The translations under genes were made by a program, and so were the position numbers. Under the pieces are notes generated by a model, which made no database searches, had not been told where the DNA came from, and saw only the letters and a program-made list of their open reading frames with translations. 64,000 nucleotides of DNA, taken from DASXVU01 sp963732855. GTDB lineage: Archaea; Thermoplasmatota; Thermoplasmata; Methanomassiliicoccales; UBA472. Position 1 is the first letter of the stretch. Each line of letters starts with the position of its first letter. Positions 7,861-17,081 of this stretch are shown piece by piece. The DNA lies in the NCBI GenBank assembly GCA_963732855.1, contig CAVTBB010000002.1:62001-126000 (forward strand), written 5' to 3'.

Positions 7861-9732
7861 ATGGCTAAGATCATCGGGATAGACCTGGGAACCAGTAATT
7901 CGGCCGCCGCCGTCATGGAAGGCGGGAGGCCGACGATAATACCGAGCGCGGAAGGTACCAGCATCGGTGGGAAAGCATTCCCTTCATACGTTGCATTCAC
8001 AAAGGATGGCCAGTTACTGGTCGGAGAGCCCGCGAGACGTCAGGCGGTCACGAATCCGGAGGGTACAATTGCCGCCATTAAGAGGAAGATGGGAACAGAC
8101 TACAAGGTCAACATCAATGGCAAGGAGTATTCGCCACAGCAAATTTCGGCGTTCATCCTACAGAAGATCAAGAGGGATGCTGAGGCGTATCTGAACGATA
8201 CCGTCACAAAAGCAGTCATCACCGTTCCTGCCTACTTCAACGACAATCAGAGGACAGCCACGAAGGATGCCGGGGAAATAGCCGGCCTGGAAGTGATAAG
8301 GATCATCAACGAGCCGACTGCGGCCGCGTTGGCTTATGGTCTGGACAAAAAGAACACCTCCCAAAAGATCATGGTCTTCGATTTGGGGGGAGGCACTCTA
8401 GACGTCACGATCATGGATTTCTCTGAGGGCGTATTCGAAGTGGTCTCGACTTCTGGCGACACGCAGCTCGGCGGGACCGACATGGATGAAATTGTGATGA
8501 AGTTCGTCGTCCAGGAATTCAAAAAACAGTCCGGGGTGGACCTAACCGCGGACAAGATGGCCATGTGGCGTGTGCGGGAAGCCTGCGAGAAGGCAAAAAT
8601 CGAGCTTTCGACCACGATGTCGACGGAGATCAACCTGCCATTCATCAGTGCAGATGCCACCGGGCCGAAGCACCTTTCCCAGACCATAACCCGTGCGACA
8701 CTGGAAGAGCTTATCAATCCAGTGGTGGAACGATGTAAAGCACCGGTGGAGAAAGCGTTAAAGGACGCGAACCTGTCCCAGGCGCAGATCGACAACGTCA
8801 TCCTGGTGGGTGGTCCGACCCGTATGCCAGCGGTGCAAGAGTTCATCGAAAAGATGGTGGGAAAGAAGATCCAGCGGGGTGTCGATCCGATGGAGTGCGT
8901 AGCAATGGGTGCAGCCATCCAAGCCGCCGTCCTTTCCGGAGAGGTCAAGGATGTCCTGTTGCTCGACGTGACGCCACTCTCGCTCGGGATCGAAACGCTG
9001 GGAGGCGTCTTTACGAAGCTGATCGAGAGGAACACCACCATCCCGACCCGCAAGTCCCAGATATTCTCCACTGCGTCGGAGGGGCAGAACAGCGTGGAGA
9101 TCCACGTCCTGCAGGGCGAGAGGGAGATGGCCGCCAATAACACATCGCTCGGGCGGTTCACTCTTTCAGGGATTCCCCCTGCACCGAGGGGCGTGCCTCA
9201 GATCGAGGTCACGTTTAACATCGATGCCAATGGTATCATTAACGTCGGCGCCAAGGACCTCGGTACGTCCAAACAGACCGATATCACCATAACCGCCTCG
9301 ACAAAGCTCTCAAAGGATGAGATCGATAAGATGGTGCACGATGCCGAAACTTTCGCTGCGGACGATAAGAAGAACCGGGAACGGGTCGAAACGATCAATC
9401 AGGCGGACAATCTCATCTATACGACAGAGCATGCCCTGCAAGAACTGGGCGCTACCGCAACCAATGAGGAGAGGGTCAGCGTGGAGAATGCTGTTGCCGA
9501 TCTTAAAGCGGAGATTCCAAAGGGCGATACCGCCGTGTTGAAGGCGAAAATGGAAGCATTGTCCAAAATATTCTATGGCATCTCAGCCCGAGTCTACCAG
9601 AATGTTCAAAAAGAACAAGAGGCGGGACAGCAAAATGCAGGACAGCAGGGCCCCCAGGCTGAAGATTCCGGGAAGAACGAGGATGGGACCATAGACGCCG
9701 AATACAAGATAGTCGACGACGAGAAACCTTAG
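7861..9732 (+). CDS. dnaK: Chaperone DnaK (Hsp70)
   Basis: ATP-dependent chaperone that binds exposed hydrophobic peptides together with DnaJ and GrpE. The 623 residues show the ATPase phosphate-1 motif GIDLGTSNSAAAV at the N-terminus, NEPTAAALAYG near 150, DLGGGTLDVT near 173, VGGPTRMPAV near 317, and the linker DVLLLDVTPLSLGIE near 360, followed by the substrate domain and a flexible C-terminus rich in Q, G and E ending in YKIVDDEKP. dnaJ follows 15 bases later, so the two are co-transcribed; grpE is not in this window. The ribosome site GAGGTG lies before the ATG. The leader is unusually long (see regulatory entries). Archaeal dnaK genes are generally viewed as acquired from bacteria. Confidence 0.97.
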   Translation: MAKIIGIDLGTSNSAAAVMEGGRPTIIPSAEGTSIGGKAFPSYVAFTKDGQLLVGEPARRQAVTNPEGTIAAIKRKMGTDYKVNINGKEYSPQQISAFILQKIKRDAEAYLNDTVTKAVITVPAYFNDNQRTATKDAGEIAGLEVIRIINEPTAAALAYGLDKKNTSQKIMVFDLGGGTLDVTIMDFSEGVFEVVSTSGDTQLGGTDMDEIVMKFVVQEFKKQSGVDLTADKMAMWRVREACEKAKIELSTTMSTEINLPFISADATGPKHLSQTITRATLEELINPVVERCKAPVEKALKDANLSQAQIDNVILVGGPTRMPAVQEFIEKMVGKKIQRGVDPMECVAMGAAIQAAVLSGEVKDVLLLDVTPLSLGIETLGGVFTKLIERNTTIPTRKSQIFSTASEGQNSVEIHVLQGEREMAANNTSLGRFTLSGIPPAPRGVPQIEVTFNIDANGIINVGAKDLGTSKQTDITITASTKLSKDEIDKMVHDAETFAADDKKNRERVETINQADNLIYTTEHALQELGATATNEERVSVENAVADLKAEIPKGDTAVLKAKMEALSKIFYGISARVYQNVQKEQEAGQQNAGQQGPQAEDSGKNEDGTIDAEYKIVDDEKP

Positions 9733-9747
9733 GCCGGATGATCCCGC

Positions 9748-10845
9748 ATGGCCGACAAAAAAGACTATTATGAGACATTGGGCGTTGCCAAGGATGCCAG
9801 CACTGATGATATCAAGTCATCTTATCGCAAGCTTGCAAGACAGTACCATCCTGACGTGACCAAGGAAGATCCGAAGCAGGCAGAGGAACGTTTCAAGGAC
9901 ATCTCTGAAGCATATGAAGTCCTTATGGACCCGGAGAAACGGAAGCTCTATGACAACTATGGCAGTGCCGGAGTCTCTGGCCAGTTCTCAGAAGGCGACA
10001 ATTTCTCGTGGCAGGACTTTTCCCACGGCCAGGACCTGAACGACATCTTCGGCGATATGTCGGGATCGGAGTTTGGCAATCTATTCGAGTTCTTCGGCGG
10101 AGGTCGGCAGCAAGGGCCTCGTCCGGGGCAGAACCTCCGGTTGGATATCGAGATCTCCCTAGAGGAAGCGGCTCGCGGCATCAAGCGGGAGATTACCGCA
10201 CCCATGTCCCTGATGTGCGATCTGTGCAAGGGAACAGGTTCTAAGGATGGCAAGAGCCATAAATGCAATACCTGCGATGGCAAAGGCCAGGTCCAGCGAG
10301 TCGTTCGCCAAGGCAACAATCAGTTCGTGACGGTCGGCATTTGTCCCAAGTGCGGGGGCAGAGGAAAATTAATTGATCACCCATGCCCAAAGTGCAATGG
10401 AGAGGGGTATATCCACAAGCCGCAAAAGATAGAGATCACAATACCGAAGGGAGCGGATACGGGGATGCGGCTCAGGGTTCCCGGGGCAGGGGAAATATCT
10501 CCGAATGGAGGGAAGCCAGGAAACCTGTTTATCGTCATCCATGTGCGTGATCATCCGATCTTCAAGCGTGACGGCGTAAACCTCTCGATCGAGCAGGACA
10601 TCTCTTTCGCCGATGCGGCGCTAGGCGGGGAGATCAAGATCCCGACGTTGTTCGGCTCGGCCAAGTTGACCATACCCGCAGGCACGCAGACTGGCACGGA
10701 GTTCAAGCTCAGGGGGGCCGGACTGGACCGTCTCGATTCAAAGGGGAAGGGAAATCTGGTTGTGCGCCTCCGGGTGAAGGTTCCAAAGAAACTGAGCAAT
10801 GAACAGAAGGAGCAACTGCGCAAGTTCGCTGATCTTGGCGTATAA
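9748..10845 (+). CDS. dnaJ: Chaperone DnaJ (type I Hsp40)
   Basis: Co-chaperone that stimulates DnaK ATP hydrolysis. The 365-residue protein has all four classical parts: J domain (residues 5-70, with the HPD triad in YHPDV), Gly/Phe-rich linker (about 70-130, with FEFFGGGRQQG), four zinc-finger CxxCxGxG repeats between about 156 and 222, and the C-terminal client-binding domain. It lies 15 bases after dnaK and is surely co-transcribed with it. Confidence 0.97.
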   Translation: MADKKDYYETLGVAKDASTDDIKSSYRKLARQYHPDVTKEDPKQAEERFKDISEAYEVLMDPEKRKLYDNYGSAGVSGQFSEGDNFSWQDFSHGQDLNDIFGDMSGSEFGNLFEFFGGGRQQGPRPGQNLRLDIEISLEEAARGIKREITAPMSLMCDLCKGTGSKDGKSHKCNTCDGKGQVQRVVRQGNNQFVTVGICPKCGGRGKLIDHPCPKCNGEGYIHKPQKIEITIPKGADTGMRLRVPGAGEISPNGGKPGNLFIVIHVRDHPIFKRDGVNLSIEQDISFADAALGGEIKIPTLFGSAKLTIPAGTQTGTEFKLRGAGLDRLDSKGKGNLVVRLRVKVPKKLSNEQKEQLRKFADLGV

Positions 10846-11005
10846 TGTGTGCTTCCTAGACAAAATGAATATTTCGAAGGGTAAAATTCTAGGAATGGAG
10901 AATGGCATTTTCTTCTCTTCGGTATCTTCCTTTAATCATCGGCGAAAGGATGGGGCCTTTGTTTGGCCCACCTCAATCCCATTCCCAACAAACATCTAAA
11001 GTCGG

Positions 11006-11263
11006 CTAATCCTCTCTATACTGTTCTTTGACCAGCTCGACGGATGCCGTGTCCTTGTGTTCACTATCCTTTTTGTGCTTTTTTCCACCTTCTACGGTGC
11101 CTTCCCATCCGCGCATGAACCCCTCCTCTGTGGCGGTGATCTCATCTCCTTCGAGCATTTCCTGCCTGGAGGCGTCATCGTAGATGTCCTCGGGTTGTTT
11201 GTCCACCTCATTGGTGAATTCCTCGGTGACTTCTTCCAGCTTTTTACGCTTCTTTTCAAGCAT
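11006..11263 (-). CDS. Small acidic hypothetical protein
   Basis: Eighty-five residues, highly charged (E, K, D rich), no membrane segment. The N-terminal third, MLEKKRKKLEEVTEEF, should be helical or coiled coil; the rest looks flexible. I place the start at 11263 because GAGGTGAGC lies directly before that ATG; an in-frame ATG 16 codons upstream lacks a ribosome site. No family recognised. It converges on dnaJ. Proteins of this composition are often stress-related, but nothing here proves that. Confidence 0.6.
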   Translation of the reverse strand: MLEKKRKKLEEVTEEFTNEVDKQPEDIYDDASRQEMLEGDEITATEEGFMRGWEGTVEGGKKHKKDSEHKDTASVELVKEQYRED

Positions 11264-11494
11264 GCGCTCACCTCGAGTTAATGGATGAGAGGAGGACATT
11301 AATAAAGGCAAGCCGGCCTTTCATCAATTTGGACGGTCTTCAAATCAATAAGTCGGGCTTGTGGATAAGGTTCAGCGATTCAAGACCCTTGTTGGATGCG
11401 TTCGACTAAGAACTAGGGACGGTAATGATGCTTGACGCTAAAGCAACACTGAGTTATCCAAGATACCCACGATGTCTTGCAGCAGCTGCAAAAG

Positions 11495-11502
11495 TTTTTA
11501 TC
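11495..11502 (+). promoter_or_regulatory. TATA element of the monooxygenase gene
   Basis: TTTTTATC about 31 bases before the ATG at 11533, with no ribosome site in between, suggests a leaderless or very short-leader transcript. Confidence 0.4.
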
Positions 11503-11532
11503 ACATTCAGTGGCAACAATAGCCGAATCTGA

Positions 11533-12735
11533 ATGAATATCATTGTCTCAGGCGCCGGAATCGCGGGTCTAACTTTTGCACTATGCATGCAGAGAAGTGG
11601 ACATGAGGTCACTCTGATCGAGAAATATCCCCATCTTCGGGATTCCGGTTACATGATGGACTTTTTCGGACCCGGTTACGATGTTGCGGAGGCTCTTGGG
11701 TTATTGCCAGAGATAGAAAAGATTCACTACCCCATCGAACGGTTGGAATTCTTGAAGCCTGACGGAAAACGGAAATTTGCTATCGATTACAGGACTTTTC
11801 GAAAATGGTTCGATGACCGTCACTATAACTTTTTGAGGGGCGATCTGGAGCGGTTACTCTATGAGAGCCTCAAAGACCAACGTGCGGTAATTTTCGGTCA
11901 CTCGATCGATTCCATAGACCAATATGAGAATGGAGTGAGGGTCTCCCTTACGGATGGGACTATCCTAGACTCTGATGTCCTGGTGGGGGCGGATGGAATT
12001 CATTCTAATGTCCGCAGACTGATATTCGGAAAGGAGGAAGATTACGCTCTTTATGTTGGCTTCCACTGCTTTTCCTACATCCTTGAGAACTTGGATCCCG
12101 AACCAACCTCGACAGATGCGTTCTATTTGTTGACCGAACCAGGAAGGCAGGCGTCGATGTATCCCATTCAAGGAGATCGCATTGCCACGTTCTTTGCGCA
12201 TCGATCGAAGAAACCTCCCGTGGATGTGTCGCTATCAAGTGCCAAGCTCGAATTGGAGCAGGAGTATGGATCGATGAACTGGGTTGTACCTAGACTAATC
12301 GAAAGGGCAAAGACATCCTCAGAAATCTATTTCGACGGGGTATGGCAGATGATCATGCCAAACTGGAGCACGGGGCGAACGGTATTGGTCGGTGATGCCG
12401 CCTACTGTGTTTCCCTTCTGGCGGGTCAAGGGTCGGCCATGGCCATGTTGGGAGGGGCGATGCTTGCGGCACAGCTTGATTCAACGAATGGAGATTTCAC
12501 TACCGCTTTCAGTAGGTACGACGAACGTATGAGACCATATGTTGAAACTCGCCAGAAGGCAGGAAGAGCATTTGCTGGTCTGTTCATACCTGAAAATGAG
12601 CTTCAGCTCCTCGTAAGGGATTCGATCATGCATTATTCCGCCTGGCCTCCGATGTCCTGGTTAGTGAAAAAGGATCTGGCCGGTGGCCGCATGAACGCCG
12701 AAGATGCGAAACTAATTTCCAGATTCGGAGTATAA
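11533..12735 (+). CDS. FAD-dependent monooxygenase (PHBH/TetX-like)
   Basis: A 400-residue class A flavoprotein hydroxylase. It has the N-terminal dinucleotide fold GAGIAGLTFAL (residues 7-17) ending in the ribose-binding Glu of LIEKYPHL, the DG-type motif VLVGADGIHSNVRR near 155, and the second FAD motif VLVGDAAYCVSLLAGQG near 284. Family members use NAD(P)H and O2 to hydroxylate aromatic or polyketide-like substrates; the true substrate cannot be read from sequence. A decayed copy of its C-terminal part lies 1.8 kb downstream (14490-14690), so the gene was once duplicated. The dependence on O2 supports an aerobic or microaerobic life. Confidence 0.85.
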   Translation: MNIIVSGAGIAGLTFALCMQRSGHEVTLIEKYPHLRDSGYMMDFFGPGYDVAEALGLLPEIEKIHYPIERLEFLKPDGKRKFAIDYRTFRKWFDDRHYNFLRGDLERLLYESLKDQRAVIFGHSIDSIDQYENGVRVSLTDGTILDSDVLVGADGIHSNVRRLIFGKEEDYALYVGFHCFSYILENLDPEPTSTDAFYLLTEPGRQASMYPIQGDRIATFFAHRSKKPPVDVSLSSAKLELEQEYGSMNWVVPRLIERAKTSSEIYFDGVWQMIMPNWSTGRTVLVGDAAYCVSLLAGQGSAMAMLGGAMLAAQLDSTNGDFTTAFSRYDERMRPYVETRQKAGRAFAGLFIPENELQLLVRDSIMHYSAWPPMSWLVKKDLAGGRMNAEDAKLISRFGV

Positions 12736-12927
12736 GAAGGCACATTAGATCTTCGGGCCAGACGATCATGTCCTATTCCGATACTCGTTTCTTGATAAGG
12801 GCAGAGCAAATCGTGTTTCTGTCCTGTAGCGCATGGATTGAAGGGAAGGTTCATGAATACCATGTTGCCGTGATCGGATTGCTTAACGGCCATATGGGAC
12901 TGTTCTTCCGTTCCAAGCTTTGGGGCC

Positions 12928-14199
12928 TTATATTTGGGAAGGACCTTTCTCTGCCATACAACTCTGTTCTTTAATAAGCCGGCGCTCAACCGCCCAGGCC
13001 CCCACCGAAGTGAGGACTGTCGTACCGATCACCACCAGCGCAACTATTCCTAGAAGCGTCTGTTCGACTATCCCTTCAGATACTTCCATCGTAAACGGCA
13101 GCAAAGCGACGACAACGGTACATAATCCACGGGGGAACATCAACCGTAACGCCAAGATCTCCGATTGCTCCCAATGATTGGAACGGCGCAATATCATCAC
13201 CATCAATTGACGGATGAAGAATATAGCAAGGATTACGATCACCCCGTAAAGGATCAGTTCCAGAGTGATCGTTAATGTTGATACATATAGCCCTAGGAAG
13301 GTAAAGAAGAAGACCTTGATGAAAAAGGACGTTTCCTCATTCAGTATCTTGAAATTTTCATCGATCCCGACCTTGCTCAGATCAAGTCGAGGCAGTTTGG
13401 GCATATTGTGGGCGTTGCTTAACAGAAGGCCGAAAACTAGTACTGCGATTACGCCTCCCCCAGCTGGTGCAAATATCTCGCATGTCGAAAATATCAAGAG
13501 GATCACAGCTAGTGTAAGGATGTAATAGTAGCGATACTGCCGCAGAACAGCGGTTGAATAGAGCCATACGATACCCATGCCGAGTCCGAGTAGCGCAGCC
13601 AGGACTAATGAATTGACCAAGGTCCAAAAGGCGCTCGAGGCACCGGATTCCGGGGAGCCAAGGACAATAACCAACGCTGTGCCGATGGCAACGACCGTGA
13701 CATCCGTTATTGCAGATTCGAGTGTGAGGATGGTCTTGATCCTCGTAGAGCAGGACATGTTCATGATCAAGGGAATGACGGTCGGTGCGGATGTTGAGCC
13801 GAAAACCACACCGGCCAGAATGGCCATCAGGATGGGTAGGTTCAGAACCAAAAGGAAGAACATCGTGAGGACCGAGACTATCAGGATGAACCCCATTATC
13901 GAAAACGCAAACGCAATTCGCCCTGCCTTTCCAATCTCAGGAATGTCGAGTTCCAGCCCACCGTTGAACATGATGAAGGCAAGAGCCAAGGATGAAACGA
14001 ATGGAATCATCGTATCGACTATCACACTAGTCTCGGCAGTAAGGAAACCGAAGGCTGACGGCCCAATAAGCCAACCGAACAGCATAATGAATAGGATGTC
14101 GGGGGCCTTGAACTTTCTGAACAGGAGATTAGCTACATAGCCAACGATTATAGCAATGCCAGCTATCATGAAAATGGTCGCGGAATCGAACTCGGCCAT
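12928..14199 (-). CDS. Cation:proton antiporter (NhaP/KefB-like)
   Basis: A 423-residue integral membrane protein with about 12 helices of the CPA1/CPA2 monovalent cation:proton antiporter superfamily. The conserved FNGGLELD in helix 3 (residues near 79) and LESAITDVTVV near 159 match the ESxxND region of CPA1 exchangers, with Thr in place of the usual Asn; the Asp is kept. The C-terminus is short, with no TrkA domain. It converges on the monooxygenase. A TATA-like TATACTGTATAAAT lies on its strand just upstream of the start. Expected role: Na+ or K+ export against protons, in line with the other ion transporters here. Confidence 0.85.
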   Translation of the reverse strand: MAEFDSATIFMIAGIAIIVGYVANLLFRKFKAPDILFIMLFGWLIGPSAFGFLTAETSVIVDTMIPFVSSLALAFIMFNGGLELDIPEIGKAGRIAFAFSIMGFILIVSVLTMFFLLVLNLPILMAILAGVVFGSTSAPTVIPLIMNMSCSTRIKTILTLESAITDVTVVAIGTALVIVLGSPESGASSAFWTLVNSLVLAALLGLGMGIVWLYSTAVLRQYRYYYILTLAVILLIFSTCEIFAPAGGGVIAVLVFGLLLSNAHNMPKLPRLDLSKVGIDENFKILNEETSFFIKVFFFTFLGLYVSTLTITLELILYGVIVILAIFFIRQLMVMILRRSNHWEQSEILALRLMFPRGLCTVVVALLPFTMEVSEGIVEQTLLGIVALVVIGTTVLTSVGAWAVERRLIKEQSCMAEKGPSQI

Positions 14200-14489
14200 A
14201 CCTATTGCGTAATATGGTTATACTGTATAAATCGAATCGTATCCGATTATAATGGACGGCATCAGGGGAAGCGAAAGATTCCTTCCATTTCTCTTTGCCA
14301 TACAAACCGATAACGAACAGTGACCGAACCCATTAGTTTTTCAAGGCATTCTAATTAGGGCTACCGTTCAATAACGACTGGAACCGATATGAAACGAGGG
14401 CCGAGGTCTCAGGTTCCAGCATCTTGGGGTTAATGCCACCCATCTGGATTCGTCGAACGACAAACCTGACGAGCGCATTCATGGTCAGG
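14200..14489. other. Non-coding stretch before the monooxygenase remnant
   Basis: Contains the TATA-like element of the antiporter gene near 14220-14230. I see no gene in the rest. Confidence 0.4.
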
Positions 14490-14690
14490 AAGGGACGACA
14501 GGTCATACTTCGTGCCCCGGAAGGCTGTAGGACATTTTTCGACCTGTTCATACCAGACAACGAGGTCCAGCTGCATTCAAGGGATTCGAACATACGATAT
14601 TCGGCCTGGCCATCTATTCCTGGTTGGTCAGAAGGATTTGACCGATGGCAGGATAGAGCCGGCGGATGACGTAATCATTTCAAGCTCATG
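14490..14690 (+). pseudogene. Remnant of a monooxygenase C-terminus
   Basis: One frame reads FFDLFIPDNEVQLHSRDSN then RYSAWP, and after a frame change QKDLTDGRIEPADDVIIS. This matches the end of the monooxygenase at 11533-12735 (AGLFIPENELQLLVRDS, HYSAWPPMSW, KKDLAGGRMNAEDAKLIS) in order and spacing. The DNA is also visibly similar. The rest of the gene is missing or unrecognisable, so this is a decayed, truncated paralogue and the antiporter lies between the two copies. Confidence 0.75.
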
Positions 14691-14947
14691 CTTACAACTT
14701 CTTTCATGCCTGGATTTCAATAGACCATTGAACCATACTGGAATCGTCGATCGGACCCTCCTTAATATTCCATCGATAATCCAAATGAACCGATGACGTG
14801 AGCGTCGGAACATCTCTTACTGGGATATTGTCAGGACATTTGGGGCTGACCTCTAGTTGGCAATGGTTCGGAACAGATATCTAGATGGCCCTCCGTAGTT
14901 TGAAACGGTATGTCGCAGACATCCATTAACAAGTCCTGGAGGATCTT
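14691..14947. other. Non-coding stretch before the ClC gene
   Basis: No gene seen. The last bases carry the ribosome site GGAGG (14939-14943) that sets the TTG start of the ClC gene. Confidence 0.4.
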
Positions 14948-16726
14948 TTGAGGATCATCGGATCCCCTTTCAAGACCGAGATAGGATACCTCAATAAATG
15001 GGTTCCAATAGCGGTTATGATCGGAATAGTGGCCGGGATAGGGGCGGTGGCGTTAGCATACCTGATCGATCAGTTCACGACCCTATTCATGGTCAGCTGG
15101 GCAGGCTATATCCAACCATCGCCGCTGGGTGAGGGCAGCACCACATTTGGTTTCTCATCCATGCCCTACCTTTTGCCAATAATCACGACGCTTGGCGGCC
15201 TGATCAGTGGCATCATCGTCTTCAAGTTGGCTCCTGAGGCGGAGGGCCATGGAACGGATGCTGCGATCGCGGCATTTCATAATAAGAAAGGAGACATAAG
15301 GGTCCGGGTCCCGTTCGTTAAACTCCTCGCCTCGGCCATAACCATCGGATCGGGCGGCAGCGGAGGTAGGGAGGGCCCCACCGCCCTGATAGGAGCGGGG
15401 TTCGGTTCCTTTCTCGGGAAGATCATGCACCTCCAATCTCACGAAAGGAGCATGGTAGTGGCAATCGGGATCGGGGCGGGGATCGGAGCGATTTTCAAAA
15501 CCCCCTTCGGAGGAGCTGTGCTTGCCGCTGAGATCCTATACCTGGGAGATTTTGAGGCCTCACTCCTCCCTCCTGCTTTGATATCTTCCACGATCAGTTA
15601 CAGCATTTATGCATCGATATTCGGCTGGACCCCGATATTCGGAAATGGCAACCAGTATTTTTATCATGATCCGACCTACCTGCCGCTCTATGCCATTCTC
15701 GGTACCCTCTGTGGGGTAATGGCAATCGTCTATGTGAAAAGCTTCTATGGCATCAGGGATATTTTCCAGCGTTGGAAGATCCCCAATTACTTGAAGCCGG
15801 CCATCGGAGGGCTAATGGTCGGGTTGATTGGGATGGCCATGCCTGAGGTTCTAGGGATGGGATATGGGTGGCTTCAGATTGCGATCAACGGGGATTTCGC
15901 AACTCTGTCCTTTATCGTCATAGTCGCTCTAATCTTGGCCAAGATAATCGCAACGTCGTTGACTATCGGATCTGGAGGCAGTGGAGGAGTGTTCGCCCCT
16001 GCCCTCTTCATTGGCGGGATGATCGGGGCTGGTCTGTGGATGGTCTGCGGAGCTGTAATACCAAATTTCACGCTGGCATCCGCACCTTTCGTGATCGTTG
16101 GCATGATGGCTTTCTTCGGTGCGGCCGGAAAGGCTCCGATTGCAGTGATACTGATGGTCGCAGAAATGACCGCATCCTATGCTTTGTTGGTGCCCGCCAT
16201 GACAGCCACCGCCATAGCGTATATCATATCAGGTAAGAATACAATCTACCGTAGCCAGCTCGCATCGAAGACCGATTCACCCGCCCACAAAGGCGAATAC
16301 TCGATAGAGGTGCTTCGAGGGATCAAGGTCCAGACGGTGATGACCAAGAACGTGAAGACGGTCCCTGCCGACATAACCGTTCAGGATGCCTGGCAAAAGA
16401 TGCAGGAGAACAAATTTAAAGGCTTGCCGGTGGTCGATGGATCTAAGGCAGTGGTTGGTATGATAACGCTAGAGGATGTTTTGCTCGTGCCAGAGGGGAA
16501 GCGAGCTTCTACAAAGGTAGACAGGGTCATGTCTAGGTCGGTCATTTTCGCATACCAGGACGAAAACCTCGGTTTTGCCTTGGAGAAGATGTTCGCACAC
16601 AAGATAGGACGATTACCAGTTTTGCAATCTGAAACGCAAAGGACCATGGTCGGGATAATATCCAGGGATGATATCGGTAGGGCCTATCATACCAGCATCC
16701 AGGAGATATCGGAAGAATTGCGCTAA
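14948..16726 (+). CDS. ClC-family chloride channel/transporter with two CBS domains
   Basis: A 592-residue membrane protein. The ClC core (about residues 15-430) shows GSGGSGGREGP near 133, which holds the gating Glu, KTPFGGAVLAAEILY near 182 and GSGGSGGVFAPALFIGG near 341. Two CBS domains (about 460-510 and 525-590), which sense adenine nucleotides in many channels, follow. The start is TTG, chosen because a GGAGG ribosome site lies five bases before it and no better ATG exists. A second ClC-CBS protein is encoded at 52775-54526. ClC proteins in acid-exposed prokaryotes often work with amino-acid decarboxylases as charge shunts, and a decarboxylase-antiporter pair is present at 47-50 kb. Confidence 0.92.
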   Translation: MRIIGSPFKTEIGYLNKWVPIAVMIGIVAGIGAVALAYLIDQFTTLFMVSWAGYIQPSPLGEGSTTFGFSSMPYLLPIITTLGGLISGIIVFKLAPEAEGHGTDAAIAAFHNKKGDIRVRVPFVKLLASAITIGSGGSGGREGPTALIGAGFGSFLGKIMHLQSHERSMVVAIGIGAGIGAIFKTPFGGAVLAAEILYLGDFEASLLPPALISSTISYSIYASIFGWTPIFGNGNQYFYHDPTYLPLYAILGTLCGVMAIVYVKSFYGIRDIFQRWKIPNYLKPAIGGLMVGLIGMAMPEVLGMGYGWLQIAINGDFATLSFIVIVALILAKIIATSLTIGSGGSGGVFAPALFIGGMIGAGLWMVCGAVIPNFTLASAPFVIVGMMAFFGAAGKAPIAVILMVAEMTASYALLVPAMTATAIAYIISGKNTIYRSQLASKTDSPAHKGEYSIEVLRGIKVQTVMTKNVKTVPADITVQDAWQKMQENKFKGLPVVDGSKAVVGMITLEDVLLVPEGKRASTKVDRVMSRSVIFAYQDENLGFALEKMFAHKIGRLPVLQSETQRTMVGIISRDDIGRAYHTSIQEISEELR

Positions 16727-17081
16727 CCTTATGCCACGTTTCCTGATCTCAACCTGCTCTTCCTCATCGCAATCCTTCATTGCTCTTCTACCATCTGTCC
16801 ATTTGAGCAATTTACAGATCCGATTTCATTTGACCGAAACCAGCAAATGACCCGGGTCAAACAAACCCTAATCGGAAGATCTGATGATGGCGAGTCCAGG
16901 ACTGTTCTGACATATTTTTACTGCATGACCGAACACCGAATACAACTTGGACCAGAGTGGTGGCCACATGTCAACCGATGGCGAACATCTGGGATGCTCG
17001 GTCCCTCAAGTCAATTGGGAAATTGGGCAAAGATAATGAATCATATCGTACGATAACATACAAGACTAGGTGGCTGACCTG
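16727..17081. other. Non-coding stretch
   Basis: About 350 bases with no convincing gene or RNA. An AT-rich ACATATTTTTACTG near 16909 could be a TATA element for the K+ channel gene, but it is 170 bases from the start. Confidence 0.3.

Noticed and set aside
8334..9161. 275-codon open frame antisense to dnaK
   Set aside because: It lies entirely within dnaK, whose protein is complete and conserved; composition is what one expects from the complement of a high-GC third-position gene.
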